A stretch of 43,365 nt of DNA from Akkermansia sp. (lineage in GTDB: Bacteria > Verrucomicrobiota > Verrucomicrobiia > Verrucomicrobiales > Akkermansiaceae): assembly GCF_020860705.1 (NCBI RefSeq), contig NZ_JAJBTT010000053.1:1-43365 (forward strand), read 5' to 3'. The notes below the pieces were generated by a model. It did no database searches. It saw only the letters and a list, made by a program, of their open reading frames with translations, and was not told the origin of the DNA. Shown one piece after another: positions 26,840-36,094 of this stretch (the stretch's first letter is position 1; each line of letters begins with the position of its first letter). A program made the position numbers and the translations under genes.

Positions 26840-28771
26840 ATGATAAAACAATATGGGTTTAGATGGACTGCCGCCCTGATGGCTGCCGGAATGGGCGCGT
26901 TGGCCTGGGCGGGTCCCGAAGCGGTCCAGAACGTGCAGAGGCCTGCTCCTGCCGGAGGCTCCCGTGCGGTGTTCAAGTTCGGCGGAGAAGGGAACCAGGA
27001 ATTTATGTTGAATGGAAAACCGTTCCAGATCCGTGGAGCGGAGATGCACCCCCAGCGCATTCCCAGGGAATACTGGAGGCACCGTATCAGGACCGCCCGT
27101 GCCATGGGATTGAATACCATTGCGTTTTACGTGTTCTGGAATGACCATGAACAGCCGGACGGCAGCTTTGATTTTAAGACGGGCAACCGCAACCTGGGAG
27201 AATTTCTCAAAATTTGCCAGGAGGAAGGCATGTGGGTTTTATTCCGTCCCGGCCCCTATACATGCGGAGAATGGGATCTGGGCGGTCTTCCCCATTATTT
27301 GCTGAAAGATCCCAAGGCCAAGCTGAGGACTACGGAAGACGCCAAGTTCATGAAGGCGCAGACGCGGTATCTGGAAGCGGTGGCGCGGGTGGCGGAACCT
27401 TTTTTAGTTAAAAACGGCGGCCCCATTCTGATGACCCAGATTGAGAACGAATACGGCAGCTACCAGAGGAAGGACCGCAAGTATATGGAATGGCTGAAAG
27501 AGTTTTGGACTAAAAAGGGCTTCGGTCCCTTTTACACGTCGGACGGAGCCGGAGAAGGTTTTCTGAAAGGCGTGGTGCTTCCCGGCGTGGCCGTGGGATT
27601 GGATCCGGGGCTGAACGACGGCCACTGGAACGTGGCCAATAAATGTAATCCGGGCGTTCCCGTTTTTTCCTCGGAAACGTACCCGGGCTGGCTGCGGCAC
27701 TGGGGAGAAGGAAACTGGGCCCCCACCCCTGAAATCGTCAACCATGTCCGCTGGTTTATGGACAAGGGGCGTTCCTTCAGCCTGTTCGTTTTCCACGGAG
27801 GCACCAACTTCGGGTTCACGGCAGGAGCCAACAATGGAGGGCCCGGGAAATACCAGCCGGACCTCACGAGTTACGATTACGGCTCTCCTGTGGATGAACA
27901 GGGCCGGAAGAATGAATATTACGACCGGATGAGGGAGGTTATTCTGGAAAAACTGCCTCAGGAAGTTGCTGTTCCGGAACCTCCCGCGGATATTCCGGCC
28001 ATGGAGATTCCGGAGTTCACGCCCGTGGTGCATGCCGGCCTTTGGGAGAACCTGCCCAAGCCGTTCCGGTCCAAATTCCCGCAGCCGCCCTATTTTGAGC
28101 AGTGGAACCAGAACCAGGGCATGGCCATTTACACTACTTCCGTTCCGGCGGGTCCGGCTGAAAAGCTGGAATTCACTAACCTCAATGATTATGCCCAGGT
28201 ATATTTAAACGGGGAGCTGGTCGGCACGCTGGACCGCCGCTTGGGGCAGAAGAGCATAGAGCTGCCGGAACGAAAGAAGCCCGGAACGCTGGAAATCCTG
28301 GTGGAGGCCATGGGCCATATTAATTTCCACATCAGCATGGAAAGCGACCGCAAGGGCCTGTACGGAGACGTGAAGCTGGGAAGGCGTGAATTGAAGAACT
28401 GGACGGTAAGGGCGCTTCCCCTGAAAGCTTCATCCATTGTCCAGGCACCCAAGGGGAAAGGCCCTTCCGCGAATCGGGAAGGAGCGCATTTCCGGGCTGT
28501 GCTGAATATTGAGGAACCCCAGGATACGTTCCTGGACATGTCCCGTTATGCCAAGGGGTATGTGTGGGTGAACGGCATCAATGTGGGACGGTATTGGAAT
28601 GTGGGGCCTCAATTAAGGCTGTACGTGCCGGCTCCGTTCCTGAAAAAAGGGGAAAACGTGATTGATATTCTTGACCTTCATGAAAAGGAACCCAAGCCCA
28701 TCCGCGGCATGAAGGAACGCAACAAGGAAGCCGGAAAAGTAAATACCAGGAATCTGGACAACCAGTGGTAA
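26840..28771 (+). CDS. Secreted GH35 beta-galactosidase
   Basis: 643 residues. A signal peptide (residues 1-24, ending ALAWA) precedes the GH35 TIM barrel (about 45-350). The opening [20 protein letters not shown] and WNDHEQ are typical. The acid/base is Glu204 in QIENEYG and the nucleophile Glu279 in SSETYPGW. The C-terminal half (about 380-620) is beta-sandwich, with a final [17 protein letters not shown] jelly-roll motif. It would trim terminal beta-galactose from glycans in the periplasm or at the surface, in keeping with a mucin-degrading lifestyle. Divergent from gpmA with about 200 bp between. Confidence 0.95.
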   Translation: MIKQYGFRWTAALMAAGMGALAWAGPEAVQNVQRPAPAGGSRAVFKFGGEGNQEFMLNGKPFQIRGAEMHPQRIPREYWRHRIRTARAMGLNTIAFYVFWNDHEQPDGSFDFKTGNRNLGEFLKICQEEGMWVLFRPGPYTCGEWDLGGLPHYLLKDPKAKLRTTEDAKFMKAQTRYLEAVARVAEPFLVKNGGPILMTQIENEYGSYQRKDRKYMEWLKEFWTKKGFGPFYTSDGAGEGFLKGVVLPGVAVGLDPGLNDGHWNVANKCNPGVPVFSSETYPGWLRHWGEGNWAPTPEIVNHVRWFMDKGRSFSLFVFHGGTNFGFTAGANNGGPGKYQPDLTSYDYGSPVDEQGRKNEYYDRMREVILEKLPQEVAVPEPPADIPAMEIPEFTPVVHAGLWENLPKPFRSKFPQPPYFEQWNQNQGMAIYTTSVPAGPAEKLEFTNLNDYAQVYLNGELVGTLDRRLGQKSIELPERKKPGTLEILVEAMGHINFHISMESDRKGLYGDVKLGRRELKNWTVRALPLKASSIVQAPKGKGPSANREGAHFRAVLNIEEPQDTFLDMSRYAKGYVWVNGINVGRYWNVGPQLRLYVPAPFLKKGENVIDILDLHEKEPKPIRGMKERNKEAGKVNTRNLDNQW

Positions 28772-28838
28772 AGGTGCCGTGGCTTCTGTCTGGGGCTTCC
28801 CAGGGAAACGGACCAGAGGAAGAACCGTAGCCTTGAAG

Positions 28839-29411
28839 TCAGGCGTCTTTCATCTGCCGTTTTTGCCGGAATTCCGCTTTAAAGGCCTTCCAGTCCGTAC
28901 TCCTGACCAGTTCTGCAAGGTTGGAGTAATAGGACTGGTGATGCCCGAAGCGCTCGTCCGTCAGTTCCTCAAGCGCTTTTTCCGGCGTCCAGTCCTGCAT
29001 GACGATACGGTAGGCGGCGCAGACAATCCCGGTGCGGTCGGCTCCATGCCAGCAGTGTACCAGAACGGGCTTGGGTGCACTGCTAATGACCAGGAGGCAG
29101 CTCATGAGTTCTTCCCGTGTCACTTTTCCGGCCGCCAGTTTAATGCGGTACAGGCGTAGCGGGCCATGCCCCGCATTGTCGGCGTCGCTGTGGTATTCCC
29201 GCAGGTTCAGGACGGACTTGATCCCCAGTTTTTCCAGGGCCTTGAACCCCTCGTCGCCGGGCTGTGCGGAACGGTACAGTTCAGGACTGAGCCGATAGCA
29301 GTTTTTGATGCCTTTTACCTGGACGGGAATGGGAGCCTCCTTCCCGGTCTCCGCGCAGACAGCAGGAAGGGCCGCCGCCAGGACGGCCAGTACGGCAGGA
29401 TTCCAGTTCAT
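28839..29411 (-). CDS. Exported dual-specificity/tyrosine phosphatase-like protein
   Basis: 190 residues with an N-terminal signal peptide (VLAVLAAALPAVCA, cleavage after residue 20). The P-loop HCWHGADRTG contains Cys120 and Arg126 of the CX5R signature; YRSAQPGDEGFKALEKLGIKSVLNL upstream is the usual start of this bacterial DSP-like family. It would work outside the cytoplasm. Related proteins act on phosphotyrosine, phosphoinositides or inositol phosphates; the substrate here is open. It starts 8 bp after the exported nitroreductase gene, so both are probably one operon. Confidence 0.85.
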   Translation of the reverse strand: MNWNPAVLAVLAAALPAVCAETGKEAPIPVQVKGIKNCYRLSPELYRSAQPGDEGFKALEKLGIKSVLNLREYHSDADNAGHGPLRLYRIKLAAGKVTREELMSCLLVISSAPKPVLVHCWHGADRTGIVCAAYRIVMQDWTPEKALEELTDERFGHHQSYYSNLAELVRSTDWKAFKAEFRQKRQMKDA

Positions 29412-29419
29412 GGCTTCTT

Positions 29420-30073
29420 TCAGGAATGGGGAGGATAACCGACGCTCTGGGCGTACAGGACTTTTTTGAAGATGGGGAGTTTGAGCTGCTGCTGAAGATA
29501 GTCGGCATCCAGCATGGCACGGAAGACCGTGCCGATGCCGGCGGAAGTGCAGAAGAGGTAGACGTTTTCTCCGATGAAGCCCACGCCCGTGCAGGCTGTG
29601 ACCAGTTTTCTTTTGGTGTCAAAGTCTCCGGGCTGTTTGGACTGGTCTACCACATAGACCAGGTTCAATGGCGCGGAAGCCACAAATTCCTGTGTTCCTG
29701 TGGCGGCTCTCAGATCACCCTGAACTACTTGGGCCAATTGGTGGGTTTCCGGTTTGTAAAGATAGGCGCCTTCCGGAAGAACGACGTAGATTTCTATTTC
29801 GTTGGAATTCCTGGAGGACGGCGCCGTACGGTAATCCGGATCATCCCGGTTGACGCCCTGCGCCGCCCACAGCAGGGAAGACAGAATTTCCAGAGGGATG
29901 GGTTTGTTGGCAAAGGATCTGGTGGAATGCCGTTCCTTCAGGACCTGCATGAGAGGCTTGCCTCCCTTCTTGTCCGGCGGGGGCAGCACGATGTCAGCGC
30001 CGGGCGCTGTTCCGGAGAGGAGTACTGCAGAGCTGACGGCAAAAAGGAGCCGAAGAGCATGAAAAATATTCAT
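29420..30073 (-). CDS. Exported SagB-type nitroreductase
   Basis: 217 residues. A signal sequence (RLLFAVSSAVLLSGTAPGA, first 26 residues) precedes an FMN-dependent nitroreductase domain. Its motifs are ERHSTRSFANKPIPLEILSSLLWAAQGVN (in two parts), RTAPSSRNSNEIEIYVV and the C-terminal GIGTVFRAML with SVGYP. SagB-type members oxidise or reduce small molecules or azoline peptides. An exported form is uncommon for this fold because FMN must be bound, so Tat export or a lipoprotein route would be expected, yet no twin-arginine motif is seen. First gene of an operon with the phosphatase. Confidence 0.85.
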   Translation of the reverse strand: MNIFHALRLLFAVSSAVLLSGTAPGADIVLPPPDKKGGKPLMQVLKERHSTRSFANKPIPLEILSSLLWAAQGVNRDDPDYRTAPSSRNSNEIEIYVVLPEGAYLYKPETHQLAQVVQGDLRAATGTQEFVASAPLNLVYVVDQSKQPGDFDTKRKLVTACTGVGFIGENVYLFCTSAGIGTVFRAMLDADYLQQQLKLPIFKKVLYAQSVGYPPHS

Positions 30074-30359
30074 AGTCAGTAAAAAAGAGAGAGTTCAGGG
30101 AATAATCAGCAGGATGTTTGTATTTTTACCGTGTTTTTGGGAACACACGGAAACTTGATCCTATAAAACGAACTTCAAAATACAAGGAAAAAGCACTTGG
30201 ACTGGTTCTTAACACATTCCGGAAGATGGATTCTCCGGTGAAGGAAGCCGTTTCAAGTTGACGTTGGAAAGGTATTACGCTTTTATGTGAAGTGGAACAG
30301 GGTGGGGACCGTTTTTCCGCCCTGGCCCAAACTGTCCCAACCTTCTCAAACTGTACCTG
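30074..30359. other. Divergent promoter region
   Basis: 286 bp without a gene. It separates the leftward nitroreductase operon from the rightward transglutaminase-like gene. AT-rich sequence lies at 30085-30190. No operator-like repeat was found. Confidence 0.4.
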
Positions 30360-32588
30360 ATGAACCCTGGCAATCCTTTACGTCCCGGCTCCCCCAGATA
30401 TAAAAAGTCTTCCTCCGGGGGCATTATCATGACGATTATCCTGGTGCTGGCTCTTGCCGGCGGCGGTGTGGTCTATCACCGTATTTCCGTTCAAAGGGAA
30501 GCGGAAGCCGCAGAACTGGCGGCCAGAAAGGAGGCGGAAGAAAAGGCGGCCCGTGCACGCAAGGCCGCGGAACTGGAACTGGCGCGCAAGGCTGCAGAGG
30601 AACGGGCGCGTGCGGAGGCGGCGGAGAAAGCGCGGCTGGAAGCGGAGCGCCTGGCCGCAGAAGAAGCGGCCAGAAAACGGCAGCAGAAGAAACCGGAAGC
30701 AGTGGAGCCGGCTCCCGCAGAGCCGAAGGAGGAACCTGTGGTGCAGGAGGAAGACCCGCGGCTGGAGATTTTCAAGAAGCCCGTCCTGCTGGTCAGTTTG
30801 AAGGCCAATAATGCCGCCAACAGGAAATTGTTTACGGACGCCTTCAATCTGGCTCTGGAAACGGGACGCTATGATTTATACGCTGGTTTTCTACGCTCCA
30901 ACCTGGAACGGGACGCCGTGAAGGTCATTAAATTCGGCAAATTTGACGGGACCATGTATGAGCAAAGCCCGTTTTTGATACGGGCCAATGAGTTGTACCA
31001 GCTCATCAGCAAGGTGGGGCCGGAAACCATTCAGGAGCAGATCCAGGAAAGTTCCCCCAGATATTTTTATCCATGGCTCTTTTCGGACCCCTCCGATCCC
31101 CTGAGGCTTTTCCTGCGCACGATGGCGCGGGAGCAAACTCCTAAGGAGCAGTGGGGCGGCATCCTGCGGAAGTGGGCGGAATTCTGGATGAAGACCTCCG
31201 CCATGCCGCGGAGCAAGTATTCTTCCCTGGCTCTGGCTTGTGCCATGCTGGATCCGCGCATTGCCTCCGCTCCGTCCAAGCTGCGTGCCTCTTCTTCCAG
31301 CAATATCTCTACCACGCCTCTGACGCTGGAGCAGGTGTTTGAGTACTTCATGGAGATGGATGAAGCCCATGAGCTGCTGACAGATATTACCAAATTAAGC
31401 CCTTCCGAGCTATTGTTCGTGGTGGATGTGCGTCTGCCGAGGTCGGAAATGGACTGGGCTCGCAAAAAAGTGCGTCTTACCCGTAAAGGCTGGGGGGGCG
31501 CTTATTCCATGATCCGTTACCGGATGGACCGCGCCGCCCTGGGCAAGGACCCGTATAAGAATTATACCTTTCAGGAGATTCTGGATGAAGGCGGCATCTG
31601 CATGGACCAAGCCTATTTTGCCGTGAATACCGCCAAGTGCAACGGCATTCCCTCCGCTTACGTTACCGGGGACGGCAACCGCGGGCCGCACGCCTGGATC
31701 AACCTGCTTACAACGGATGAAACCTGGCAGTCCTATGGCGGGTACGGGTACAACACAGGGCATTTTTCCCATCCGCACAACCGCAAATCCAAACATGAAT
31801 CCACCCTTCTCCAGGGCATGGACAAGAAGGTGAACGGAGCCCGGCTGGACACCTCCCTGGATTATCTTTCCCTGGCGGACCTGTTTGAAGAAATGCAGAA
31901 GCCGGATTGCGTCAAGGTGATGCTGGACGCCGCCACGCAGACCACTCCCGGAAGCCCCCTGGGCTGGGAACGCCTGATTGAACTGATGGGCCGCCCGGAA
32001 AGCGGAACAAAGCTGGAGGAATGGGACGCGCTGGTGAGCGTGATCAAGCGCAAGTTCCGTTCCCGTCCGGATTACCTGGCCATGGCTTCCCGTGTGGAGG
32101 ATGAATACATTTTCCCCCTGAGGGACCCCTCCATCAACAAGCGTAATGTGGCCCGTGACCTGAAAAAGCTGGAAAAGGAAACGGATGAAGGCCGCAGCGA
32201 CCTGACTTCCGCCGCCATCAAGCGCCAGGCGGATATCCTGATGGAGAATGGGGACAAGGCGGGAGTGGCTTCCCTGTACCGGAAATCCATGAAGGACTAC
32301 GCACGCCGTGCGGAAGTGTTTGAAGCATTGATGGGGCAGTATTACCGGTATGTTTCCCAGGACCAGGATGCCGTGCTGCAGCTGGCCAAGGAGGCGGAGT
32401 CTTCCTACAACCGTTATATCCGGACCAAGTCGGACGACTATTTCAAGGTGAAGAAGGAAGTCTCCATCCAGAAAAAAATCGCCGGATATTACGAAAAGGG
32501 CGGCAATGAGAAAAAAGCCTCCGCCCTGCGCAAGGATGCGGAAAAGCGGGAGAAGAACAGCAAGAAAGGCATCCGGGAAGAGCGCTAG
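30360..32588 (+). CDS. Membrane-anchored protein with coiled coil and transglutaminase-like domain
   Basis: 742 residues. A short basic start is followed by one membrane helix (about 22-40), then an Ala/Glu/Arg/Lys-rich coiled coil (about 44-112, TolA-like in composition) and a proline-rich linker (112-130). After a helical region comes a transglutaminase-like core with Cys414 (GGICMDQA) and His444 (GPHAWINL); the third residue of the triad is not certain. The C-terminal 200 residues are helical and repeat-like. The layout suggests a periplasmic peptidase or cross-linking enzyme held to the inner membrane. No close named family recognised. Monocistronic. Confidence 0.75.
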   Translation: MNPGNPLRPGSPRYKKSSSGGIIMTIILVLALAGGGVVYHRISVQREAEAAELAARKEAEEKAARARKAAELELARKAAEERARAEAAEKARLEAERLAAEEAARKRQQKKPEAVEPAPAEPKEEPVVQEEDPRLEIFKKPVLLVSLKANNAANRKLFTDAFNLALETGRYDLYAGFLRSNLERDAVKVIKFGKFDGTMYEQSPFLIRANELYQLISKVGPETIQEQIQESSPRYFYPWLFSDPSDPLRLFLRTMAREQTPKEQWGGILRKWAEFWMKTSAMPRSKYSSLALACAMLDPRIASAPSKLRASSSSNISTTPLTLEQVFEYFMEMDEAHELLTDITKLSPSELLFVVDVRLPRSEMDWARKKVRLTRKGWGGAYSMIRYRMDRAALGKDPYKNYTFQEILDEGGICMDQAYFAVNTAKCNGIPSAYVTGDGNRGPHAWINLLTTDETWQSYGGYGYNTGHFSHPHNRKSKHESTLLQGMDKKVNGARLDTSLDYLSLADLFEEMQKPDCVKVMLDAATQTTPGSPLGWERLIELMGRPESGTKLEEWDALVSVIKRKFRSRPDYLAMASRVEDEYIFPLRDPSINKRNVARDLKKLEKETDEGRSDLTSAAIKRQADILMENGDKAGVASLYRKSMKDYARRAEVFEALMGQYYRYVSQDQDAVLQLAKEAESSYNRYIRTKSDDYFKVKKEVSIQKKIAGYYEKGGNEKKASALRKDAEKREKNSKKGIREER

Positions 32589-32713
32589 CATGGCAGGTGC
32601 CCATGCCTTCCCTTTCATTCCCGCAAAGGTGGGGCCGTGTTTGTCTGCGGCAGCGGCATACCTGTGGAATGAACGTTTTTAGGCTGGCATGCTGTCTTAA
32701 GTTCAACTAATAC

Positions 32714-33250
32714 ATGACCTATATGGCACGAGAACCTTACGCGAACTTCTGGCCCAAAGTGGCGGATACCGCTTTTGTGGCGCAGAGCGCCGACCTGATC
32801 GGAGATGTTACCATTGGAGAGCACGCCAGCATCTGGTACCACACCACGCTGCGCGCGGACATCAACAAGATTGTTATTGGGGACTACTCCAATATTCAGG
32901 ACAACAGCTGCATCCATCTGGCGGACGACTTCGGCTGCTACGTGGGCAGCTACGTGACTGTGGGCCATGGGGTGATTCTGCACGCCTGCACGGTGGAGGA
33001 CAACTGCCTGATCGGCATGGGTTCCATCATTCTGGACGGGGCGGTGATCGGCCAGGGGTCCGTGGTGGGCGCCGGCGCGCTGGTGACCAAGGGCACCGTT
33101 ATTCCTCCCAATTCCCTGGTGCTGGGTTCCCCCGCCAAGGTGGTGAAGGACCTGGGGCCGGAATCCCAGGCCAACAACCGCAAATGGGCTGAAAAATACG
33201 TCAAGGTGGCCGCCCGGTATACGGAACGCGTCATCAATCCCGGTTTTTAA
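32714..33250 (+). CDS. Gamma-carbonic-anhydrase-family hexapeptide protein (YrdA/PaaY-like)
   Basis: 178 residues forming a left-handed parallel beta helix: repeated hexapeptides from ADLIGDVTIGEHASIWY through VVGAGALVTKGTVIPPNS. Three histidines in CIHLADDF, TVGHGV and ILHACT occupy the positions that bind zinc at trimer interfaces in this family. The length and the C-terminal helix fit the YrdA/gamma-CA group; CO2 hydration is plausible but many members have unknown substrates. A second ATG at 32723 is possible. The DUF151 gene follows after 19 bp, so the two may be co-transcribed. Confidence 0.88.
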   Translation: MTYMAREPYANFWPKVADTAFVAQSADLIGDVTIGEHASIWYHTTLRADINKIVIGDYSNIQDNSCIHLADDFGCYVGSYVTVGHGVILHACTVEDNCLIGMGSIILDGAVIGQGSVVGAGALVTKGTVIPPNSLVLGSPAKVVKDLGPESQANNRKWAEKYVKVAARYTERVINPGF

Positions 33251-33269
33251 CATTTAATGTTCGCCCTCC

Positions 33270-33755
33270 ATGCCGGATGAAAAGCTGATTACCCTGGAAC
33301 TGTACGCGCTGCTCTATACCCGGGCGGGTGCGGGAGTATGCCTGCGTGATCCGCTGACCGGCAAGGTGGGCGTGATGTTCATGGAACTGGCGGACGGCAT
33401 GGCGCTGGAACGCAGCCTGAACGGGGAACGCCCGGTGCGGCCGGATACGTCTTCCCTGCTGGCGCACTTTTTATCCGCCATGGAATGCCGGGTGAGGCTG
33501 GTGCTCATCAATGGCCGCAAGGATGAAGTCTTTTATGCCCGCGTAGCCGTGGAGGCCGCCAATGAAGTCATGGACAAGCTGGTGGAGCTGGACGCCCGCC
33601 CGTCTGACGCCCTGATGATTGCGGCCCGGTTTGGAACCGGAATCAAGATGGTCCCCGCCGTCTGGGAAAGCATGGAAAATATCCTGCCCCAGCTGGAGCA
33701 GCTGGACGCAGATTCCCCGGACAGCCGCGCTCCCGTGTATGTGGGAGAGCCGTAG
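33270..33755 (+). CDS. Bifunctional nuclease family protein (DUF151)
   Basis: 161 residues. The family core is evident: the ALLYTRAGAGVCLRDP strand-loop, then FYARVAVEA, and the highly conserved LDARPSDALMIAAR. DUF151 proteins have been described as nucleases or stress-related proteins; the active site is not well defined, so no specific activity is assigned. It follows the gamma-CA-like gene on the same strand. Confidence 0.85.
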   Translation: MPDEKLITLELYALLYTRAGAGVCLRDPLTGKVGVMFMELADGMALERSLNGERPVRPDTSSLLAHFLSAMECRVRLVLINGRKDEVFYARVAVEAANEVMDKLVELDARPSDALMIAARFGTGIKMVPAVWESMENILPQLEQLDADSPDSRAPVYVGEP

Positions 33756-33931
33756 GAACGGCGTTTCCAAGGTCCGCACTCTTCCCTGTCCGGAACCTGT
33801 TTTTCCTCCTCCGTTCAGGCCGTTCCGGGCGGTCCGGGCTTGATCAAACGCCCTTCCTTTTTCCGTCCGGAGACATGACTGCTGCCTAAGAGCTTCCGGC
33901 CGTTGGGCGTGCTTACTTTTTATAAAAAAAA

Positions 33932-33959
33932 CTTGCTAAGGCGCAGGAATCCCTATACA
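33932..33959 (+). promoter_or_regulatory. Probable tRNA-Tyr promoter
   Basis: CTTGCT or TTGCTA at 33932-33938 and TATACA at 33954-33959, spaced 15-16 bp, with the tRNA starting 22 bp later. An AT-rich tract lies directly upstream. Confidence 0.5.
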
Positions 33960-33981
33960 TTCGCCGCACATCACTTCAAGT

Positions 33982-34067
33982 GGGTAGATTCCCGAGCGGT
34001 CAAAGGGGGCAGACTGTAAATCTGTTAGCATTCGCTTTCGAAGGTTCGAATCCTTCTCTACCCACCA
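33982..34067 (+). tRNA. tRNA-Tyr (anticodon GTA)
   Basis: 86 nt including an encoded CCA end. The acceptor GGGTAGA (33982-33988) pairs with TCTACCC (34057-34063). The anticodon loop is CTGTAAA (34014-34020), so the anticodon is GTA. There is a long variable arm (class II) and a T arm AAGG-TTCGAAT-CCTT. The gene is complete and is the integration site of the element to its right. Confidence 0.95.
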
Positions 34068-34082
34068 CTTTTCCTTTTCCAA

Positions 34083-34117
34083 ACCCTTGCAAAAGCCTTG
34101 ATTTTGCAAGGGTTTTT
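34083..34117 (+). terminator. Terminator just after tRNA-Tyr
   Basis: A 12-bp perfect stem (34083-34094 with 34102-34113, core CCCTTGCAAAA) followed by a T5 run. It lies 16 bp past the tRNA. It may belong to the chromosome or, if the recombination core lies in the tRNA 3' end, to the element. Confidence 0.85.
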
Positions 34118-34160
34118 CATTTCCTGCTTTCCATAAAGCACCATAATACGCTACCGTGTC

Positions 34161-34209
34161 AAGGTACATCACAAGGTACATTTTCTTGTTTCTGTAAGGT
34201 ACATCACAA
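34161..34209. repeat. Short direct repeats, candidate integrase arm-type sites
   Basis: AAGGTACATCACAA occurs at 34161-34174 and again at 34196-34209, with a partial copy AAGGTACA at 34173-34180. They lie between the tRNA and the integrase start, where the arm sites of tyrosine integrases usually are. Binding is inferred. Confidence 0.5.
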
Positions 34210-34223
34210 AATTACTCACTATT

Positions 34224-35393
34224 ATGGCCGGGTTGAAAAAAAGAAATAACACATGGTTTGCTTCCTACTATGTTGCGGGAAAGCAACAGGTGAAAACAAC
34301 AGGGATTCCTATTGTCCCTTCCGTCATTCCTCCGGGAAAGACAAAGGCTGCTATAATGAAGCAAAACGAGGCCAGCGCGCGTCTCGTGGCACAAGAACTT
34401 GAAAAGGCAGCACTTGGCCAGCGGGTGGATGCTTCCACGATCAAAGGCATTATTGGGGAGAAGAAAACCAGGACGCTTTTGAAAGGAAAGAGATATATGC
34501 AAGGGGTAAGGGAATACCTGACGGAATGGATGCAGACACGTCAGCCGGGAACACTGAAGAATGACCGGGTAGCAGTGAGACGGTTTCTTCTCTTGCTGGG
34601 AAACTCTCAGGATATTCCGTTGGACATGGTGACGTCTGACCATGCCCGGCGCTTCATGGAAAACGAACTGGAAAGGGTTTCATCGGGAACTGCAAAGAAT
34701 TTGACTGATTGTCTCCGTGCCGCTTTTAACAGAGCCGTGGAAGCTCAGGTCATTGAGAACAACCCTTTCCGCAATGTAACACCCGGGAAGATAAATAGGG
34801 CCGATAAACAGGAGCGCCGGGCATTCACAATGGAAGAAGTACGGCGCTTGACGGAAATACTGCCGGGAGAGTGGCCTGACATGATCCGGGTATGTCTTTA
34901 TACAGGAGGGCAGCGTTTAGGAGATATTGCAACCCTCCGGTGGGAGCAGGTGAACTTGAAAGGCGGCCTGATAGCCATGACAACGGAGAAAACCAAGCGG
35001 AGGATGAACAAACCAATTCTTGCTCCCCTAAAAGATGTATTGGAGGGCCGGCTGAAAAATCAGGTGAGCGAATACATTTTCCCCCTGGCTGCCATGAGAT
35101 ATGCTCAAGCTGGGAACCGTGTTTCCAAGCTGTCTATTGAATTCAACAATCTCCTAAAACAGCACGGATTCATTGAGTCAAAAAAGGAGACGAAAGCAGG
35201 AGCTAGAAGAAATATGGCCGAATTATCCTTCCATAGTTTACGGGCAACCGCTGTTACCGCCTTGAGGCTGGCTGGGGTGCCCGCCGACCTCTGCCGGGTG
35301 ATTGTGGGGCATGATTCTGAAGAGATTGAACGGGTATACTTCCGTCCGGATTCTGAAGCCATAGAAGAGGCTATGAAGCATCTTGCTTTATGA
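34224..35393 (+). CDS. Tyrosine-type site-specific integrase
   Basis: 389 residues. An N-terminal arm-binding/SAM-like region (about 1-190) is followed by the catalytic domain. The tetrad is complete: Arg231 (GGQRLGD), His337 and Arg340 (HSLR), His363 (VGHDS) and the nucleophile Tyr372 (ERVYF). It would insert and excise the element at the tRNA-Tyr 3' end; its position 157 bp downstream of that tRNA and pointing away from it is typical. The ATG at 34224 gives the usual 'KKRNNTWFASYYVAGKQ' start. Its stop overlaps the end of the convergent TIR gene by 6 bp. Confidence 0.95.
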   Translation: MAGLKKRNNTWFASYYVAGKQQVKTTGIPIVPSVIPPGKTKAAIMKQNEASARLVAQELEKAALGQRVDASTIKGIIGEKKTRTLLKGKRYMQGVREYLTEWMQTRQPGTLKNDRVAVRRFLLLLGNSQDIPLDMVTSDHARRFMENELERVSSGTAKNLTDCLRAAFNRAVEAQVIENNPFRNVTPGKINRADKQERRAFTMEEVRRLTEILPGEWPDMIRVCLYTGGQRLGDIATLRWEQVNLKGGLIAMTTEKTKRRMNKPILAPLKDVLEGRLKNQVSEYIFPLAAMRYAQAGNRVSKLSIEFNNLLKQHGFIESKKETKAGARRNMAELSFHSLRATAVTALRLAGVPADLCRVIVGHDSEEIERVYFRPDSEAIEEAMKHLAL

Positions 35394-36011
35394 GAGTACA
35401 GCAGGACGAGGTTTACTGAGCTCTTCTCTTAAGCTATCATTTACAGCTTGAGAAATATTTAACTGTTCTTGTAGGTTATTGATTTTTTGAGTTAGGGCTT
35501 CAATTTGTTCTTCATTTGTTATAGGTTCATTTGTTGATGAAATAATTTTATTAAATATTTTTAAAAATCTTCTCCATTTATCATTAAATTCTGACCTAAG
35601 TTGATCTTCTGAAATAGGATTCCTGCAATAAGAATTTATGGTTCTTAATAAATTAAACATATCGTTTCTTTCAGGGACTGTAAGTTGAAATTGCTTCATG
35701 GGATAATTAATTTCTTGATCCGAAATATTGATTAAAAATCCACATACAGGAACCTTTAAGCCATCTAAAAAACCAGCTTCAAATTCTATCCAGGGTTTTT
35801 CTTTGTTACACTTTGTTAAACATGAAATAGCTATTTTTGAATCTCGCATATTTTGCAATACAAGCTCAAGGCCTTTTCCTCCTTTACTAATATCTGTTTT
35901 ACTAAAAAATGGATCAATATCTTGTATAACGGAAGGAAGCCATTTTTTGAAAAGTTCGGCAACTTGTTTGCTAAGCTCTCCACTCCAACTGATAAAAACT
36001 TTTGTGGACAT
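35388..36011 (-). CDS. TIR-domain protein
   Basis: 207 residues. The TIR-like fold covers about 1-120: KVFISWSGELSKQVAELF, then the DI-x-KGGKG loop, and PWIEFEAGFLDG with Trp74 and Glu78, the region of the catalytic glutamate in NAD-cleaving TIR enzymes. The C-terminal part (about 160-200) is a probable coiled coil (TQKINNLQEQLNIS). Bacterial TIR proteins are often effectors in phage defence (Thoeris, CBASS) or make nucleotide signals. No partner gene for a known system lies beside it. Its DNA is markedly AT-rich compared with the integrase, which suggests later acquisition. NADase activity is inference. Confidence 0.8.
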   Translation of the reverse strand: MSTKVFISWSGELSKQVAELFKKWLPSVIQDIDPFFSKTDISKGGKGLELVLQNMRDSKIAISCLTKCNKEKPWIEFEAGFLDGLKVPVCGFLINISDQEINYPMKQFQLTVPERNDMFNLLRTINSYCRNPISEDQLRSEFNDKWRRFLKIFNKIISSTNEPITNEEQIEALTQKINNLQEQLNISQAVNDSLREELSKPRPAVLS

Positions 36012-36094
36012 ATATTATAATTCTATTTTTATAGATAGTTTTTGATGAGGTGTAGAGTGCTACTATTTTTATCGGACATAGCAGGTTGGTGAGG

